Below are positions 1-13,085 of a stretch of 64,000 nt of DNA, piece by piece. The number at the start of each line of letters is the position of its first letter. The first letter of the stretch is position 1. The position numbers and the translations under genes are program-made. Below the pieces are notes generated by a model. The model was given only the letters and a program-made list of their open reading frames with translations, was not told the DNA's origin and did not search any database. The stretch covers positions 62,001 to 126,000 of the forward strand of contig JAQMWT010000011.1 of assembly GCA_029834535.1 (NCBI GenBank), written 5' to 3'. The stretch comes from Chrysophaeum taylorii (lineage: Eukaryota > Sar > Pelagophyceae > Pelagomonadales > Pelagomonadaceae).

Positions 1-3000
1 GAGCCTCGCGTGCCCGAGCGAACGCGACGCCGTCCCCGTCAGTTCGGTAAAGTTGAGATTCGGGTCCGCATCGAGCTCGGACCGCTTGTGCACGATGCCC
101 GTGTTGGCGTAGTTTTCGATGCTCCAGGTCGGGAGCGCGTCGATGCGTTTCAACACGACCGCGCCGCCTCGGGACGAGCAGGTCGTCGTCGCGCTCCAAC
201 ACTCGGACGCGGTTTCGTCCGACGAGCCGCTGCAGCACGGCTTGCAGTCGAATATCGACGTCGACCCCTCGGGCGACGACGTCCCGTTCGGACACCGGAG
301 CAAGTGCTGGCACTCGCACAGGTCAAGCCGCGTCGGCTCGCGGGACGCGTACGCGTCGTCGACGGCGGTAGTAATCTCCTTTTTCTTCTTCTTCTTGCGC
401 AGCTCGATCAACTGTTCGAGATACTCGCCGTGTTCCTCGACGTGGGACACGGCCGCGTGGAGGTCGAAGGTGAAGGGGTCGAGGGCCTCGCGTTCGGGTG
501 GGTCCGCGAGCCGCTCGGCGAGCTGCGTCGCGTACTCTTCCTCGACGGCCTCAGAGAGTTCCCGGTAAGTCCGAAACGTGAGTTCGCTCGACGACGTCAG
601 CCGCAGCCGAATGCCCTTGGTCAGATTCAAGGCGCCATTCTTCCCGAGACCCGCCGGCAGTTTTCCGTGCGTCAAGTTGATGACCGAATCTGACGACGAC
701 GACGACGAAAACGACGAGCGGTCGAAGAGGCAGACGCGTTCTGTTCTGTTCGCGCGCTCTTGGAACCAGTAATCGCGACCGCCCCAGTAGGCGGAGGTCG
801 AGTCGCCGACGTCCGAGGCCTTCAACGAGGCGAGCCCCAGGTTCAAGATGGTGCCGTTGTTCGTGCACTTCCAGAGCCGGTAGACGGCGACGACGACGTA
901 GGTCTGGCGCTCGCAATCGCACGCGTACCGTTGAATCGCCGACTCGACCAGCGCCCACTTGTGGTCTCGCGCGCACCCGACGTCGCGGAGCACGGCTTGG
1001 TTCAGCAGCTGCGGTTTCGCCACGTCGACCGACGCGACGACGGCCGGCTGGTTGCCAGCGCGCGGCTGGCGCACGACGGCGGCCTCGAACCTGCCTCCTC
1101 GTCGATCATCGTCGTCGTCCTCGACGGTTGTTGTTGTTGTTGTTGTGTCCCATCGCACCAGCAAATCCGCGTCGACGCCGTCGAAGCAACGCGCGTCGTG
1201 GTCCCCGATCAAGCGAAGATCGTTGTCGGCGAGATACTTGAGGTTGCGCCTTCGGCTCGACGGATTGGCATCCGCGAGGCCTCGGTTGACGGCGTCGTCG
1301 GCCATCGCGCCGACGCGGGGCTCGGCAGTGCCGGTCGGACAAAAATAGTCCTCGTCGCACGTCGTCCGCAGCGACTGTCCGAGGCCCGTGCCGTCGGCGC
1401 AAACGTAGCCCGCGGGACACGCGTGTTTGTACTGCGATTGCGGCGCGTGGAGGTCGCGGTCGGGCGTGCTTCCGAAATCACACGCGTAGCCTTCTCGACA
1501 CGGGTGGAACATGCCCTCCGAGGAGTTGGAGGACTCGTCGCACACGTAGCCCTCGCTGCACGCCTCGGCCTGCGCCTCGACGTCGGCGTCGCAGATAATG
1601 TCGGCCTCGCAGGTCCCCGGATACCACTGGTCCTCCCCTCGCTCGACGTACCTGTTGCCGGCGCCGTTGACGTCGTACCGCGGCGACGTGTAGACCATCT
1701 CTGCGGCCGTCGTCCGCGGGAGCAGCGTTTCGTTCATCAATTTGTATCCTCGGCTACAGTTTTGAGAAGGTTCGAAATTCCGAAAGTGGAGCAAGTCGAT
1801 CGCCAAGGACCCGCGCCCGTAGAATCCCGCGTACGTCTCGGCGCCGTACCCCTGGTGCGGCACGCCCGTTTGCCCGTCCATCGCCGGCCCGTAATAGTCC
1901 TTGAGCCGCTGGTACAGCCTGCTTCCGTATCGTTGCGGATTGTAGTAGCATTGCCCGCTCGTCGCGGTCGCTGCCCCCGGTGGATACGATCCGTACTTCA
2001 AATACGCGTCCTTCGACGGCCGGAGATTGACTCCGCGTCCGAGCACGTCGATAAACGGCGGAACGAGCTCGCCGTAAAAATACGTCTGGGTCTCGAGCCC
2101 GTCGTCGTCGTCGGCGTTGAGACTCAAGCACTCGAACTCGGTGTACTTGCGCGTCGGGGACCGGTAGCTCGCGTATCTGTATTCGACGACCGCCTCGCCG
2201 TCCAGATTTGCCACGGGCTCGTACATGCCCGGAAGGTCATCGCGGTCGCACGGCGCCGTCATTCCGTCGACAGAACACACGACGCCGGGAGCGCACTTGA
2301 TGCACTCGCCCACCTCGCGGAGTTCCCAGTTCTTCGACCACGTCCCCTGCGGACACGCCTGGCACGGCAACCCGTCGATCTCGTTTCCGTTCTCGTCGCG
2401 CTCGATCGATCGGTACATCCCGGGCGCGCACACCGTCGCGATCGACGTCCCGTCGTTTTCGCACGCCGTGCCCGGAGGGCACGGAAGACACTCGGACGAT
2501 TCGATCATCGGCGCGTACTTTCCGGGGACGCACTTCGCCGGCGAAATGGTCCCTTCTCGTTCCGCGTAGAACCCCTTGGGCGTCGGAATCGGCAGCGCGG
2601 TCCCTCGAGGGCAGTAGCTGCGGAGCATATATTAGCGAGAACGACTTTGACGACTCACAAGCCCTTGGGGCAGAGCCCGGCTCCCTTGGGGTTGAAGGAG
2701 GCCGTCGGGCAGTAGAACCCAGCCACGCATGGCTGGGCATAGCTGTTGTCGCCCCGGACGACCTCGTTCGAGCCGACGCCCGGCAGGCAGTACGTCCCCG
2801 CCTGACCAAACCTCGTACCAGAAGTAAGCAACGAAGACCCACCGTGCACGGGTAGGGCCGGAGCGTGGTGTCGTTGCGGAAGGGATCCGAGGTGACCGTG
2901 CCGTTGAGGCAGTAGTAGCCCGCGGGACACAACGCGTTGGGGCTCGCGAGATGTTCTTTCGAACACGCGTAGCCGCTCGGGCAAATCGCGGGGTCGACGC

Positions 3001-6000
3001 GGCCAAATCCGGGACAGATAGTGCCGCGCGGGCACGACGAACACGCGTATTGGGCGACCATCGCGTTGTAAGAGCCCGGGACGCAGGGGAGCGGCGCCGT
3101 CATGCCGTCGCGGGGGCACGAAGCGCCGGGGGGGCACGCGAGTCTCTTCCCAAACGGGCAGTAGTACCCTCGGGGGCACGCCCCGACGCCCGCGGGACTC
3201 GTCGATCCCTCGGGACAGTACATGGATTCGGCACAGGGTTGGGGCGCGGAAAAATTGCGCATGTTGCCGAGGCCCACGGCGGCGCCGGCGGCGCAGAACA
3301 TGCCGGGCGGGCACGGCACGGGCCGGCGCAAATTAACTCGACTCGTCAGCTCGTCGCCGCGCGGGTCGACGACGACGACGTCGCGCGCGTCGTCCTCGAG
3401 CCGGAGGCACGCGTCGTCCAGGCAGTACCGACCTCGAATCGGGGTCAGGGGCGAGGATTGGTCCAAGGGAAGGAGGCGGCGCTCCTGCCAGAACCGCTGC
3501 GGGAGCTTGGAGACCTGGAGACCTAGGTCGTCCGTCGCGTTGCTCAAACACCCCGAGTTGCGCGCGCCGAGCGTAAAGGCGATCGGGTTGTTGTGGTGCT
3601 GCCACACGTGGCGGCGCCGGCGGCTGGTGCTCGGGAGCTCGGCATGTCCGAGGCTCGGAAAGAGGCGGCTCGAGGGGTCGGGGTGGCCGCACGTGGTCGC
3701 GGTGGTTGCTGTCCCCTCGAGACAAAAGTGTCCTTCGGGGCAGGGTTGGTCGGCTTTCACAACACCCGTCACCTCGCACACGCGGCCCGGAGGACATATC
3801 CGCGGCGCTGTGAGGCCAGCCGTCGGGCAGTGGAACCCGATCGGACAGCGCCGGCAGTCGGTCTGGCCGCGGTTCGGGTTGTAGGTGCCCGGCGGGCACT
3901 CGGTGAAATTCGTGGCGCCGCGCGGCGCGTAGGCGCCGCGAGGGGCCGGGGTCGCGCGCGACGGGTCGCCGTTCGGGCAGAATTGCCCGCGTGGGCAATT
4001 ATTTCCCCCAGCGCCGCCGCCGCCGCCGCCGACAGGTAGTAGCGAGACATTGTCCATCGTGAAGTCGACGCCGTTGTTCGCGACCTCGACGCTCGCTCCT
4101 CCCTCCGCGTCATCAACGGGCCGCCGCCGCCTTCTTGGTGGTGCGAAGCAAAGCACGAGTTCTGTCGTCAAGAAGACAGCCACGACGACGTCGCGACCGA
4201 CGCGGCACCGGAGGGAGGTCGAATTGACAAAGTTAATCCCTCGCACGAACGTCGACGTCTCGCCGGCAAACGCGAAACCCCCCGAGGACGACGACGTCGC
4301 GACCTCGAGGACCTTGGCGTCAGCTTGATAGAGGAAGGTGATGCCCGAGTCCGTGAAGTCCTGGCCGTTGTTCGTGACTTCGACCGTCACGAGGCGCTGC
4401 GGGTACAGGGGGTACGGGTGGCTCCCCGGGAAGAGCCGCGTCGAGCCGTGGACGGGGTCGGGGTGGCGCGAGCGTTGCTCCGAAAGCGACGACCACTCGA
4501 GGGGTTGTTGTCTTGAGTCGGAGTCGTCGTATGGCGGCGTGCGGCATGTCACCTCGTTGGCGGTCACAAAGGCGGCCGGGACAGTCTGGAACCCAAAACG
4601 GCACATCAGAAGCGACGAATTGACGAATTTTCGGCCGTAGACGGTCACCGACGTCCCGGCGCTCGCGCGAGGACCCGACACCGGGTGGATGCGCGCGAGC
4701 GCCGGGTCCTCGTAGTACCGAAACGGCAGCCGCCGAGTCGTGTAGTCCTGGGCGTTGATTGTGACGTCGAGCGCGACGACGCCGGGGGCGCGCGCGGGTG
4801 CCGAGCACGCGAGCCCTTCGCTCGCCCTCGTCGCCGCGACGACTACCGTCCCGAACCGACACCGCAGCTCGGCTGGGTTGTTGTTGCTTTGTTGTGCGAT
4901 GATGCCCGACGACGACGACACCCCAACGACCACCGTGAAGTTCCCGGAGGAGGGTCCCATCGAGGGCCACGCGCCCGTAATGACGACGGCTTCGTCGTAC
5001 GCGAAGGGAGAAGACGACGCGTCGTCTTCGTCGTAGTCGTCCGGGCCGTTGTTGGAGACCCCGACGGCGACATGGTCGTCGGCAACAGCCATCGTGGGAC
5101 CCGCTGGCGGCGAGAGGCACTCGATTAAAGTAGTGTTGTAGTATTTCGCGGCGTAGACGTGCGCGCGACCGAAGACGCACGCGAGCGCCGAGCTCTGGGC
5201 GAATCCTCGACCGTAGACGAGGACTCGCGTGTGGCCCCTCGTTGGTCCGTGATTCGGAACGAGGTTATCGACGCGCGGCCTCGCCACGTAGACGTACGTA
5301 ACCCCCGATGCCGTGTAGTCTTGGCCGTTCGTCGACACCTCGACGGCGACGGTGCCGCCAGCCGCGTGAGACCGTCCGCGCGACACGACCCGCGCGACGA
5401 CGTCCGCCGCCGTCCCGCGCAGGTCGACTACGCTCCCGCTGATTTTCGGCAGAGGCTGACCCGGCGAACTCGCGTACGGTCCGGTGTAGTAGGACGACGG
5501 TGGGACCCAGGAACCGACGTTCGAGTCCAAGAGCTGCGACGAGCTGGCGTTGAGCCGAAGCCGCTCGAACGTTACGGCGTACACGTCGCCGTTAATCTTG
5601 CCGCGCGGTTGACCCCGGGTCACCCGCACGTCGGTGATCGCGGGTAGGCTCTCCAGCGCAGCCTCCACGTCGCTCGCGTTCGCGCCTACTGCCAGCACCT
5701 TGGTCCTCGCACTTTTTGAGCACGCGACGCTCGTCGTCGTCTCGACGCACTCTCCGTAGTCACCACCACCACCACCAAAGCTCAGCGTATAGTTCCCCGC
5801 GAGCGGCGAGACGGTCGACACCGCCTGGACCACCTCGACGCGTGTGTTGGTGCTTTTCTTCTTCACGAGCGACACGTTCTGCGCCTCGTGATTCGCGAGC
5901 AGGATGTCGAACAACCAGACGTCGCCATCTTCGCGTCGCTTCTCGACGGCCACGTACTCTCGGAACGCGTGGACGTGGTCAACGATCGCCTGTCGGACGG

Positions 6001-9000
6001 CGGACGCGTTCATCGTCGACGACAGTTCGGGCGTCCACTCTTCGTCGTACCCAAAAGAAAAAGTGGTGGTCGTCGTCGCGTCGAGAGTCACGACCGGTGC
6101 GCTCGCCCCTTTGATCTCCTCGGTCGCCTCCAAGACGACGTTCGTGCCGTTGAGGTGCGAGGTGTCCACGTCGAGCAGCGGCAGGTCGCCGGCGTTCGCG
6201 AGCGACACAAAGGTCGCGCGCCACAGCTTCGCACCGTTGCCGTCGGGTGCCGGTTGCTCCAAGACCTCAGAGCTCGCTTTGACTCGAGCAATGCTTTCGA
6301 TCGACTCGAGCGCGAGCGCAAACTCGTCGGCGGTTGCGTTCGCTGGAACGAAGACTGTTTTGTTTTTGTTCAAAAAAAGCCCGAGGGACCCGGAAATTCC
6401 AAAGGTGGCGTTCGCCCGTATCCAGCTCCGCACGCGGCAGTTCCGCGAGCCGAGGGATGGCGCGACGTCGAACGCGAACGGCGAGCCTGGATTTCCCGGA
6501 AATCCCGAAAACTCGTGTTCTTCGACGAAGATGGGGTCGGCCGTCGTCTCGTGGGGGAGCGTCACGGTCCACTGGTACCCGCCGTCGTCGCGGGGTCCGG
6601 TCCGTTCGATGTCGGCGTCTCGCCACCCCGGAAACGCAACCTTCTCGAGCGCGCTTCGCACGTCCTCGATCGACGCGTCTTGCCGGAGCCATTTTTTCGT
6701 CTTGTCGCCGTACGTCAGGCGCCACTGGCCGCCGCGCCGACATCCGAGCGTGGCATTCACGAGCGTCGTCACCGACGACGAAATGTGGCCGGCGTCGGTC
6801 GCGACGCGCATTTGGGGCAGGTCCCTCCGTCCGATCGCGGAGAGCTCGCCGTCGGCGCGACGTTTCGGGAATGTGACGACCCAAGCGCGACCGCCGCCGT
6901 TGCGTGTTTCCGAATGCGGTAGGGACCTCACGCGGCACGCGTCGACGCCCTTGAGCCTCCTGAGAATCGCTTTTTCGACATCGGCCCCAGTAGCGTCGCG
7001 ATCGAGCGGCCACGTCTTTCCCGAAGTCTCTGGGAGTTCCAGCGTGAACGTCGTCCCGGGTGCCACCTCGGCACCGGCCGACACCTTTCTCACGGTCGCG
7101 TGAGCGTTGATCCCGCTGATGTTCGATACGTCGACCTTCACCAAAGACGCGTTGCCGGCGCCGGCGATTGTGACGAGCCACTGGCGCGCTCGCGGCTTGG
7201 ATACGTTCGCGCTCGCGTTGTTGGCCTCGTTGTGTTTGAAGAAAGAAAACACGTCCTCCCGGAGCGCCGCTTCGACCGTCGAGGCTGACGCGGTCACCGG
7301 CACAGCCCTGGTCCACCGCAACGCGTGATGTTGTTGTTGTTGTTGTTGTTGATGGGTGGCATTCAAATCATCGTTGTCGGCCCCGAACAAGAATGCCGGG
7401 TTCGTGGGCAGCGAGAGGCGGAACGTGCCGTTGACGGCGCGGCTCGCGGGTGGCACAGGCCAACCTTCGAGCCGCATTGCCGCCGCCGTGCCGGTGAGCT
7501 CCGACAAATCTATCGAAAAGTTTGAAGGTCGCGCGCGCGGCGCGGCGCGCCATTCCGCGAACCGCAATTTCCAGCGCTGTTCGGCGTTGGTCGTCGTCGC
7601 CGTCGCCTCGACCGTCGCCGAGCCGTAGGCGTGCGAGACGCGATCGAGCTCGATTTGTAATCTGGCTGCGACGTCGCCATCGATCGAGATCCATCGGGTG
7701 GTGTTGGCATCCAACTTGAGCCGGAAGCGGCCGCCCAACGGCTGGGCGTCGCCCTTTTCGATCTCGCGGACTCGCACGACCGCATCTCGAGATATCGCAG
7801 CGACCAGCGAGGGTCGCGCGTGCGTGCTATCGCAGCACGCCCGCATGAGCGGCACCTCGCCCACGACCTCGTCAAAGGTCACGCGCCATGCGAACGCGCG
7901 AATCCTGGCGTCGTCGTCGTCGTCGTAATAGGGCGCGACCCAGCGCCACGACGACGCCGCGCGGAGTTCGTCGTCCAGCTCGTCGTCGAGAGAGCGGCGC
8001 GTCACCGTCACCGAGCCAACGCCGGGTAATGCCCCGATGGCCGTCGCGACGCGGGCGGCCGAGGCGTCGTAGGGAAGGTCGCGCGTCGACATCCCCCGCA
8101 GCACGAGCCGGAAGGTGCCTGCTAGAGGCGAGGACGCGGCAGTGCGAATCTCGTGGACGGCTGCCCGCGCGTGGGCGCGCACGAGATCGACGCGCGCGCG
8201 GTGATCGATGCCCGCGAGGCCCGCACCGTTCACCTCGAGGAGACGCACTTTGCCAAAGTGCTGCGGCACGACGACGTCCCAGGCGCGCGACGACGCGGGC
8301 ATTAGAGGACGCGGCGCGTCCCGCACCGTAATCTCCTCTGAATTCGCGACGACGGCCGCGAGTGCTGCGTGGAGGTCCGAGGCGGAAGCGTTCCAAGGAA
8401 TAGGCTCGGTGGAGCGCGAGCCGTTAAACACCCGAAAGGCGCCGCCGAGCGCGCTGCCAGAACGTTGCTCTTCGACCCACAGCTTTGCGCCCGAACCTCC
8501 GAGATGTGTTGCGTCCACGGCGAGAAGAGGGAGGTCGCCATGCGACGACGAAGAAAATTCGATGCGAACCCAGGCCCCGTTGTTGAGGGCGTCGTGGCGC
8601 TCGACCACCACGCTCGTCCCGAGCGTCGTTTCGATCGCCCGCTTGATTTGGATCGCGGTAGCGTCGACGGGGACCGTGGCGCCAGCGATCGTCACGTTGC
8701 CCGAAAGCGACGCGCTCGTTCCGGCCCGACGCCGAACGACGCTCAGCGTCGCCCCGCCCCACAGACTCGACAAAGTTCCGAGCAGGTCCTGCTCGCCGGT
8801 ATTGCCTAAGAAGGTGACGCGCCAGGTGCGCGAAGACGACGTCGCCGACTCGACGGACGCTGCCACCTTTCCGATCCCCGGCAGCCCCATCACGGCCTCG
8901 GCGATGTCGCGCGCGCTTGCGTCGTGTTCGATTGCCTCCGAGGCGCTCGACTGCGTCGTCGTCACGACGAAGGTCCCGCCCGTCGCGCCGTTATACGAGA

Positions 9001-12000
9001 TCTCTTGAATCTCCTGGACGGAGCCGTCCAGGATGGTCGTCGCGTTGGCCGCGACGACGCCGCGTTTACTGACGCGCAGCAGCTCGAGGTTGCCGGTCCC
9101 GGCGGCGAACGTCACTGTCCACTGGCGCGTGTCGGCGTCGTCGTCGCCGCCAACGAGACTCGACTCCACCTCGACCTCTAGGTCGAGGTCGGACCGAAAG
9201 ATAGCTTCCAGCACGGCAGCCGACGACGTCCACGGTATCGCCGCGGTGACCTTGGACGTGTCGCTCGGGTGCCAGAGCGTGAAGTTGCCGCCGCCAGGCG
9301 CGCGCGAGTCGGCCGTCGCCCAAAGCCGCTGGACTTCTCGGAGCGACGAGCCGTTCTGCCCGAAGACCCCCGCCTCGAGCGCCGCCCATTGGACGGCCTG
9401 GACCTCGGCGCGCCTCTCCGCCGAGACACAAATCCGCTGCGTGGTTGCTTGTTTTGGTGTCGCGCGCGCCACGAGCTCGATCTCCGCCGGGCCGTCGACG
9501 TCGGCAGCGATGGTCACGCGTTGGATGTCCACATCATTCTCGTCCGAGGGCGGAAAGAGGTCGACGCGCTGCGTCTCGACGCGAATGTCGTCCTCGGTCG
9601 ACGCGACGTCGATGACGTGTATCTCGCGCACGAGAGGCGCCGCTCTGAGCCGGAACTGCTGGACCTCGGGGACGTGCGCGGCCGCGACGACCGCGACGCT
9701 CTGCACCTCGCGGGCCTCGCGCACCGGCGGCGCCTCGCAGCTCACGAGGCTTGGCGAGTGCCAGGCCGCGTCCACCTCGACGTCCCCGAAACGACACCGG
9801 TGCGAGCGATGGCTAGGGAAGAAGCCGCCCTCCACCTGGACCCGCGTGCCGCCAGCGACTGGACCCCACGGGGGTGAGACCCCATCGACGCGCGCGGGTT
9901 CGTAGTACTCGAACAAGGCTGCACGCGCCGAGAAATCGACGCCGTTCGAGGACGTCTGGAGGCGCACGACGTGAGCCGCGTCGCTCGGCGGCGACGCGCA
10001 CCGCACCGCTTCTTCGAAGACCTCGCCCTCGACGTCCCCGACCTCGCCAAACCGGCACAAGATCTTGCGCTTTTGCTGCTGCTGCTGCTGCTGCTGCTGG
10101 ATCGTCGCCGCCGTCATTCTTGTCGTCACGACGGTGCCGCCCGCAACGGGTCCTGCGTTTGGCGCTGCGATGACGGAACCACCATCATCGTCATCATAGT
10201 ACTCGAACGAGTGGAACTGTTCTGAAAGATCTACGCCGCCATTCATCGAAACAGCGAGGGCCACAACCCTGGCGGCGGTGGTGGCGGGCGGCGACACGCA
10301 GACGACCGAGGAGCCGTTGGAGACCACGTCGAGTGCGGGAGATGCAACTCCGAACGAACACGCCACGTCGAGCCCTGGGAGTGCGAGCGGGCCGAGTTTT
10401 AGAAAGATGCGAGCGTCGGCTTGGACTTGGGCAAACTCGTAAGTTTCGTTCGACCAGACGGTCGACTCCCGCGCGGTCGATTCGTGCCACGACGCGAGAA
10501 AGCGGTCCGGTCCCTCCGCGTCGACGAACGGGGCGACGCGCCGTGCCGCGTCGGCGAGGACGTCTTCTGTTTCCACCGAAGAATTGACGGGCACCGGAAG
10601 GCGCGTCGAGATCCGCACGGAGACGCGCGTGCCGCCTCGACTTGGCCCAAAGCGGGGCGAGATGGCCTCGATTTCGACGGGCGCGTGGTATAAAAAGTCG
10701 ACGGTGGTTGACGAGAAGTCGAGGCCGTTGGCGGTCAGAGAGACGGGGACCTTCGGTCCCGAGCCCGCCGTCGTTTCGACCACGATCGCCGACGCGTCGT
10801 GGCCCGCGAGGTTGCTCGCGGCGGCGCGCAACAGAGGCCGCTCGCCGGAATCAACGAACGAGAGTCGCCACGACCACCCAACGCGGCCCGTTTGGCGGCT
10901 ATCGAGCGGTCGTCGCTCGATAGTGGCTATACGGAGGGCACCCAGCGCCTCGCGGACGGCCGCGGCGCTCGCGTTGTACGGCAGCGCCGGCGTCGCCGCG
11001 CGCACCTCCTCGATGCTCGCTTGGTCGCGGCGGGGGTACACTCCATCACCAAAAAGCCAGAACGTTCCGTCTAGGGGCGACCACGTCCCGTTTGCCACCG
11101 TCACAACCTTTGAAGCGAGGAGGGTCGACACGTTCATCTCGGGGACGGCGCCGACGGTCGCGGGAAAGGTCACGAGCCAGTCGTAGCCACGTTCGGAGCT
11201 CGTCTTCACCTCGACGCGCCGCACGTTCACGTGCTTCTCGTAGTCGTAGAATTGCCCGATCGCTCTCTGGACCTCCGAGGCCGTTGCCGACGCGCTAAGC
11301 GTTGTTTCTTTCGTCGAAGAATTACTTTTGCCGAGGTTGTCGAGCGTCATCGAAAACGTAGATAGGTCGGGGACGCCGCGCTGGACGACGATGACCGTGA
11401 GGTTTGCATCGGTGAGTAGCGACGCGTTCGCTTCGAGCGTTGCTACGTCGCCGAGCGCCGGCGGGAAGGTCAGGTCCCAGCGTCGCGACGACCGACCCGC
11501 GACCACCGAAACGGCTGCGGGGACACCAGAGAACGCGGCCTCGACGTCGTGGGCCGAGGCGTCGGGCGCGAGAGGACCCACGACGCCCGACCACGGGCTG
11601 CTGAGGGTGAAGTTACCGCCGGGCGCCAGGAGCGGCGCGGCGACCCTCTCGACCACGCCGTCGACGCCACTCCCGAAGAACGAGACGAGTGGCCTCTCTT
11701 GGTGGTGGTGATCTGAGAGAAAGGTGACTGACCACGCAAAGCCCCTCGTCCCCGCGGTCGCGCGGGACACGTCGAGCCGACCCACGCCGTCCAGCGCCTC
11801 GAGAGCGGCGCGGACTTGCGCGGCCTCGGCGTTCCACGCCAAGCTCGTCGTCGTCGTCGTCGACGCGTTTCCCGCGTACGCGAGCCGGAAGGTGGCCGAG
11901 GTTAATGCCGAGGCGCTCGTCAGTCGAACGCGCTGCTGCTCGCGCGTTGGCGGCTTGGCCGCGTCGAGCACCACGCGAAAGATAGCCGGCGTCTCGAGCG

Positions 12001-13049
12001 GGCCCTGGCGGACTGACAGCGTCTGTTGCGCGGCGGTCGCCGTCCCGGTGCTGCCCCGAAACACCGCGTACGCGCGCGCTTCTCCAAAACTGCCTGCGGA
12101 CTCCGAGACCTCGAACGTCGGCACGGCACCCTCGCGGCTCTTGAATTCAACCGTCCACGTAGTCACGACCCATTCGAGCCCGTTTCGGGCGTCTCTCTCG
12201 TCGGTCGCATTTTTTTTTACGCCGACTTTACCGCAGGGGTGCAGCGCTTGGAGCGCCGAACGCATTTCCTGCGCCGTCGCGTTTGCCGACACGTCGCCGC
12301 ACTCGCCCTCGAGACACACGGTCAACAAGAACGTTTCGTCGTCGCGCGAGGCGGCGCCGGCGGCAGCCAACGTTCGCACTTCGATCGCCTGTATCGCGCC
12401 AGTCACGGCGGCGGCGCCGACCTCGATGGTGTGTACGGCCGTTCGTGGTAAAAATGGTGGCGCGGCACACTTTACGAGCGAGTGGGTGATCACCGTCGCG
12501 GGGACAACGACGTCCTCTCCGAACCGACACGCGAATGTCTTATTCTCCAGAGACGCTGTGGTTTCGCGCGCGACCTCTCGCTCGAGAGCTGTCCAGTTTG
12601 TCGCGACGCTCACCGTAGTCCCACCCGTGCGCGGACCCACGGCGGGGGCTATCGAGAGAGGCTCCGGCGCCGTCGCGTATCTGATCTCGAGGGCGCCGAC
12701 CGCGTCGTCGATGCCGTTCGCGGTTACCGTCACGACGGCGCTCGCAACCCGTGCGTCTCCAAGACCGTACGCGGCCAGAGGGGGCGCGACGCACGTCAGA
12801 AACGACGAGTTCACCAGCGTCGCCGGCGTCGACGCGGTGGCAGTTCGGGACTGACCCGCTTGCGTCGCGGGCCGGGCGGTCGCGGCGAATCGGCACCGCC
12901 TTGTTTCGGGCGCGGGCCGCAACAGGTGCTGTCCGCGGACGGTGAGGCGAGTCCCGCGCACCGCGTCCGCCAGTCGAGGCGACACGGCCACGAGGCGCTC
13001 GTCGGGCAAATACTCAAAGGTCGCGAGCCCGCCGGCCGCAACAACCTCG

Positions 13050-13085
<36 letters not shown>

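Larger units (their letters stand above)
1..5300 (-). other. Last IPT units and Cys-rich C-terminal region of the giant protein
   Basis: Four IPT-like units (5.3-4.05 kb, for example HGPTRGHTRVLVYGRGF) are followed by Cys-rich modules starting at NNCPRGQFCPNG. The repeated form is CPPGxxC, xPCxxGxYxPxxxxxxCxxCPxGxxCP. Exon 3 continues with CAPGMYRSIE, CPQGTWSKNW, a stretch of about 150 residues poor in Cys with GQCYYNPQRYG and HFRNFEPSQNCSRGYK, then more Cys modules (CPAGYVCADG, CPTGTAEP) and a region with KCTNNGTILNLG, LCECQHLL and CKPCCSGSS up to the window edge. These resemble the GCC2/GCC3 or ephrin-receptor-like repeats of other large microalgal surface proteins. Confidence 0.7.

Noticed and set aside
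760-2715. Plus-strand ORF of 651 codons
   Set aside because: It is antisense to exon 3 of the giant gene. Its Arg/Val-rich composition is what the complement of GC-rich coding sequence gives, and it has no domain.
5888-7103. Overlapping plus-strand ORFs of 344 and 399 codons
   Set aside because: They are antisense shadows of the giant IPT gene. The minus frame has clear repeats here.
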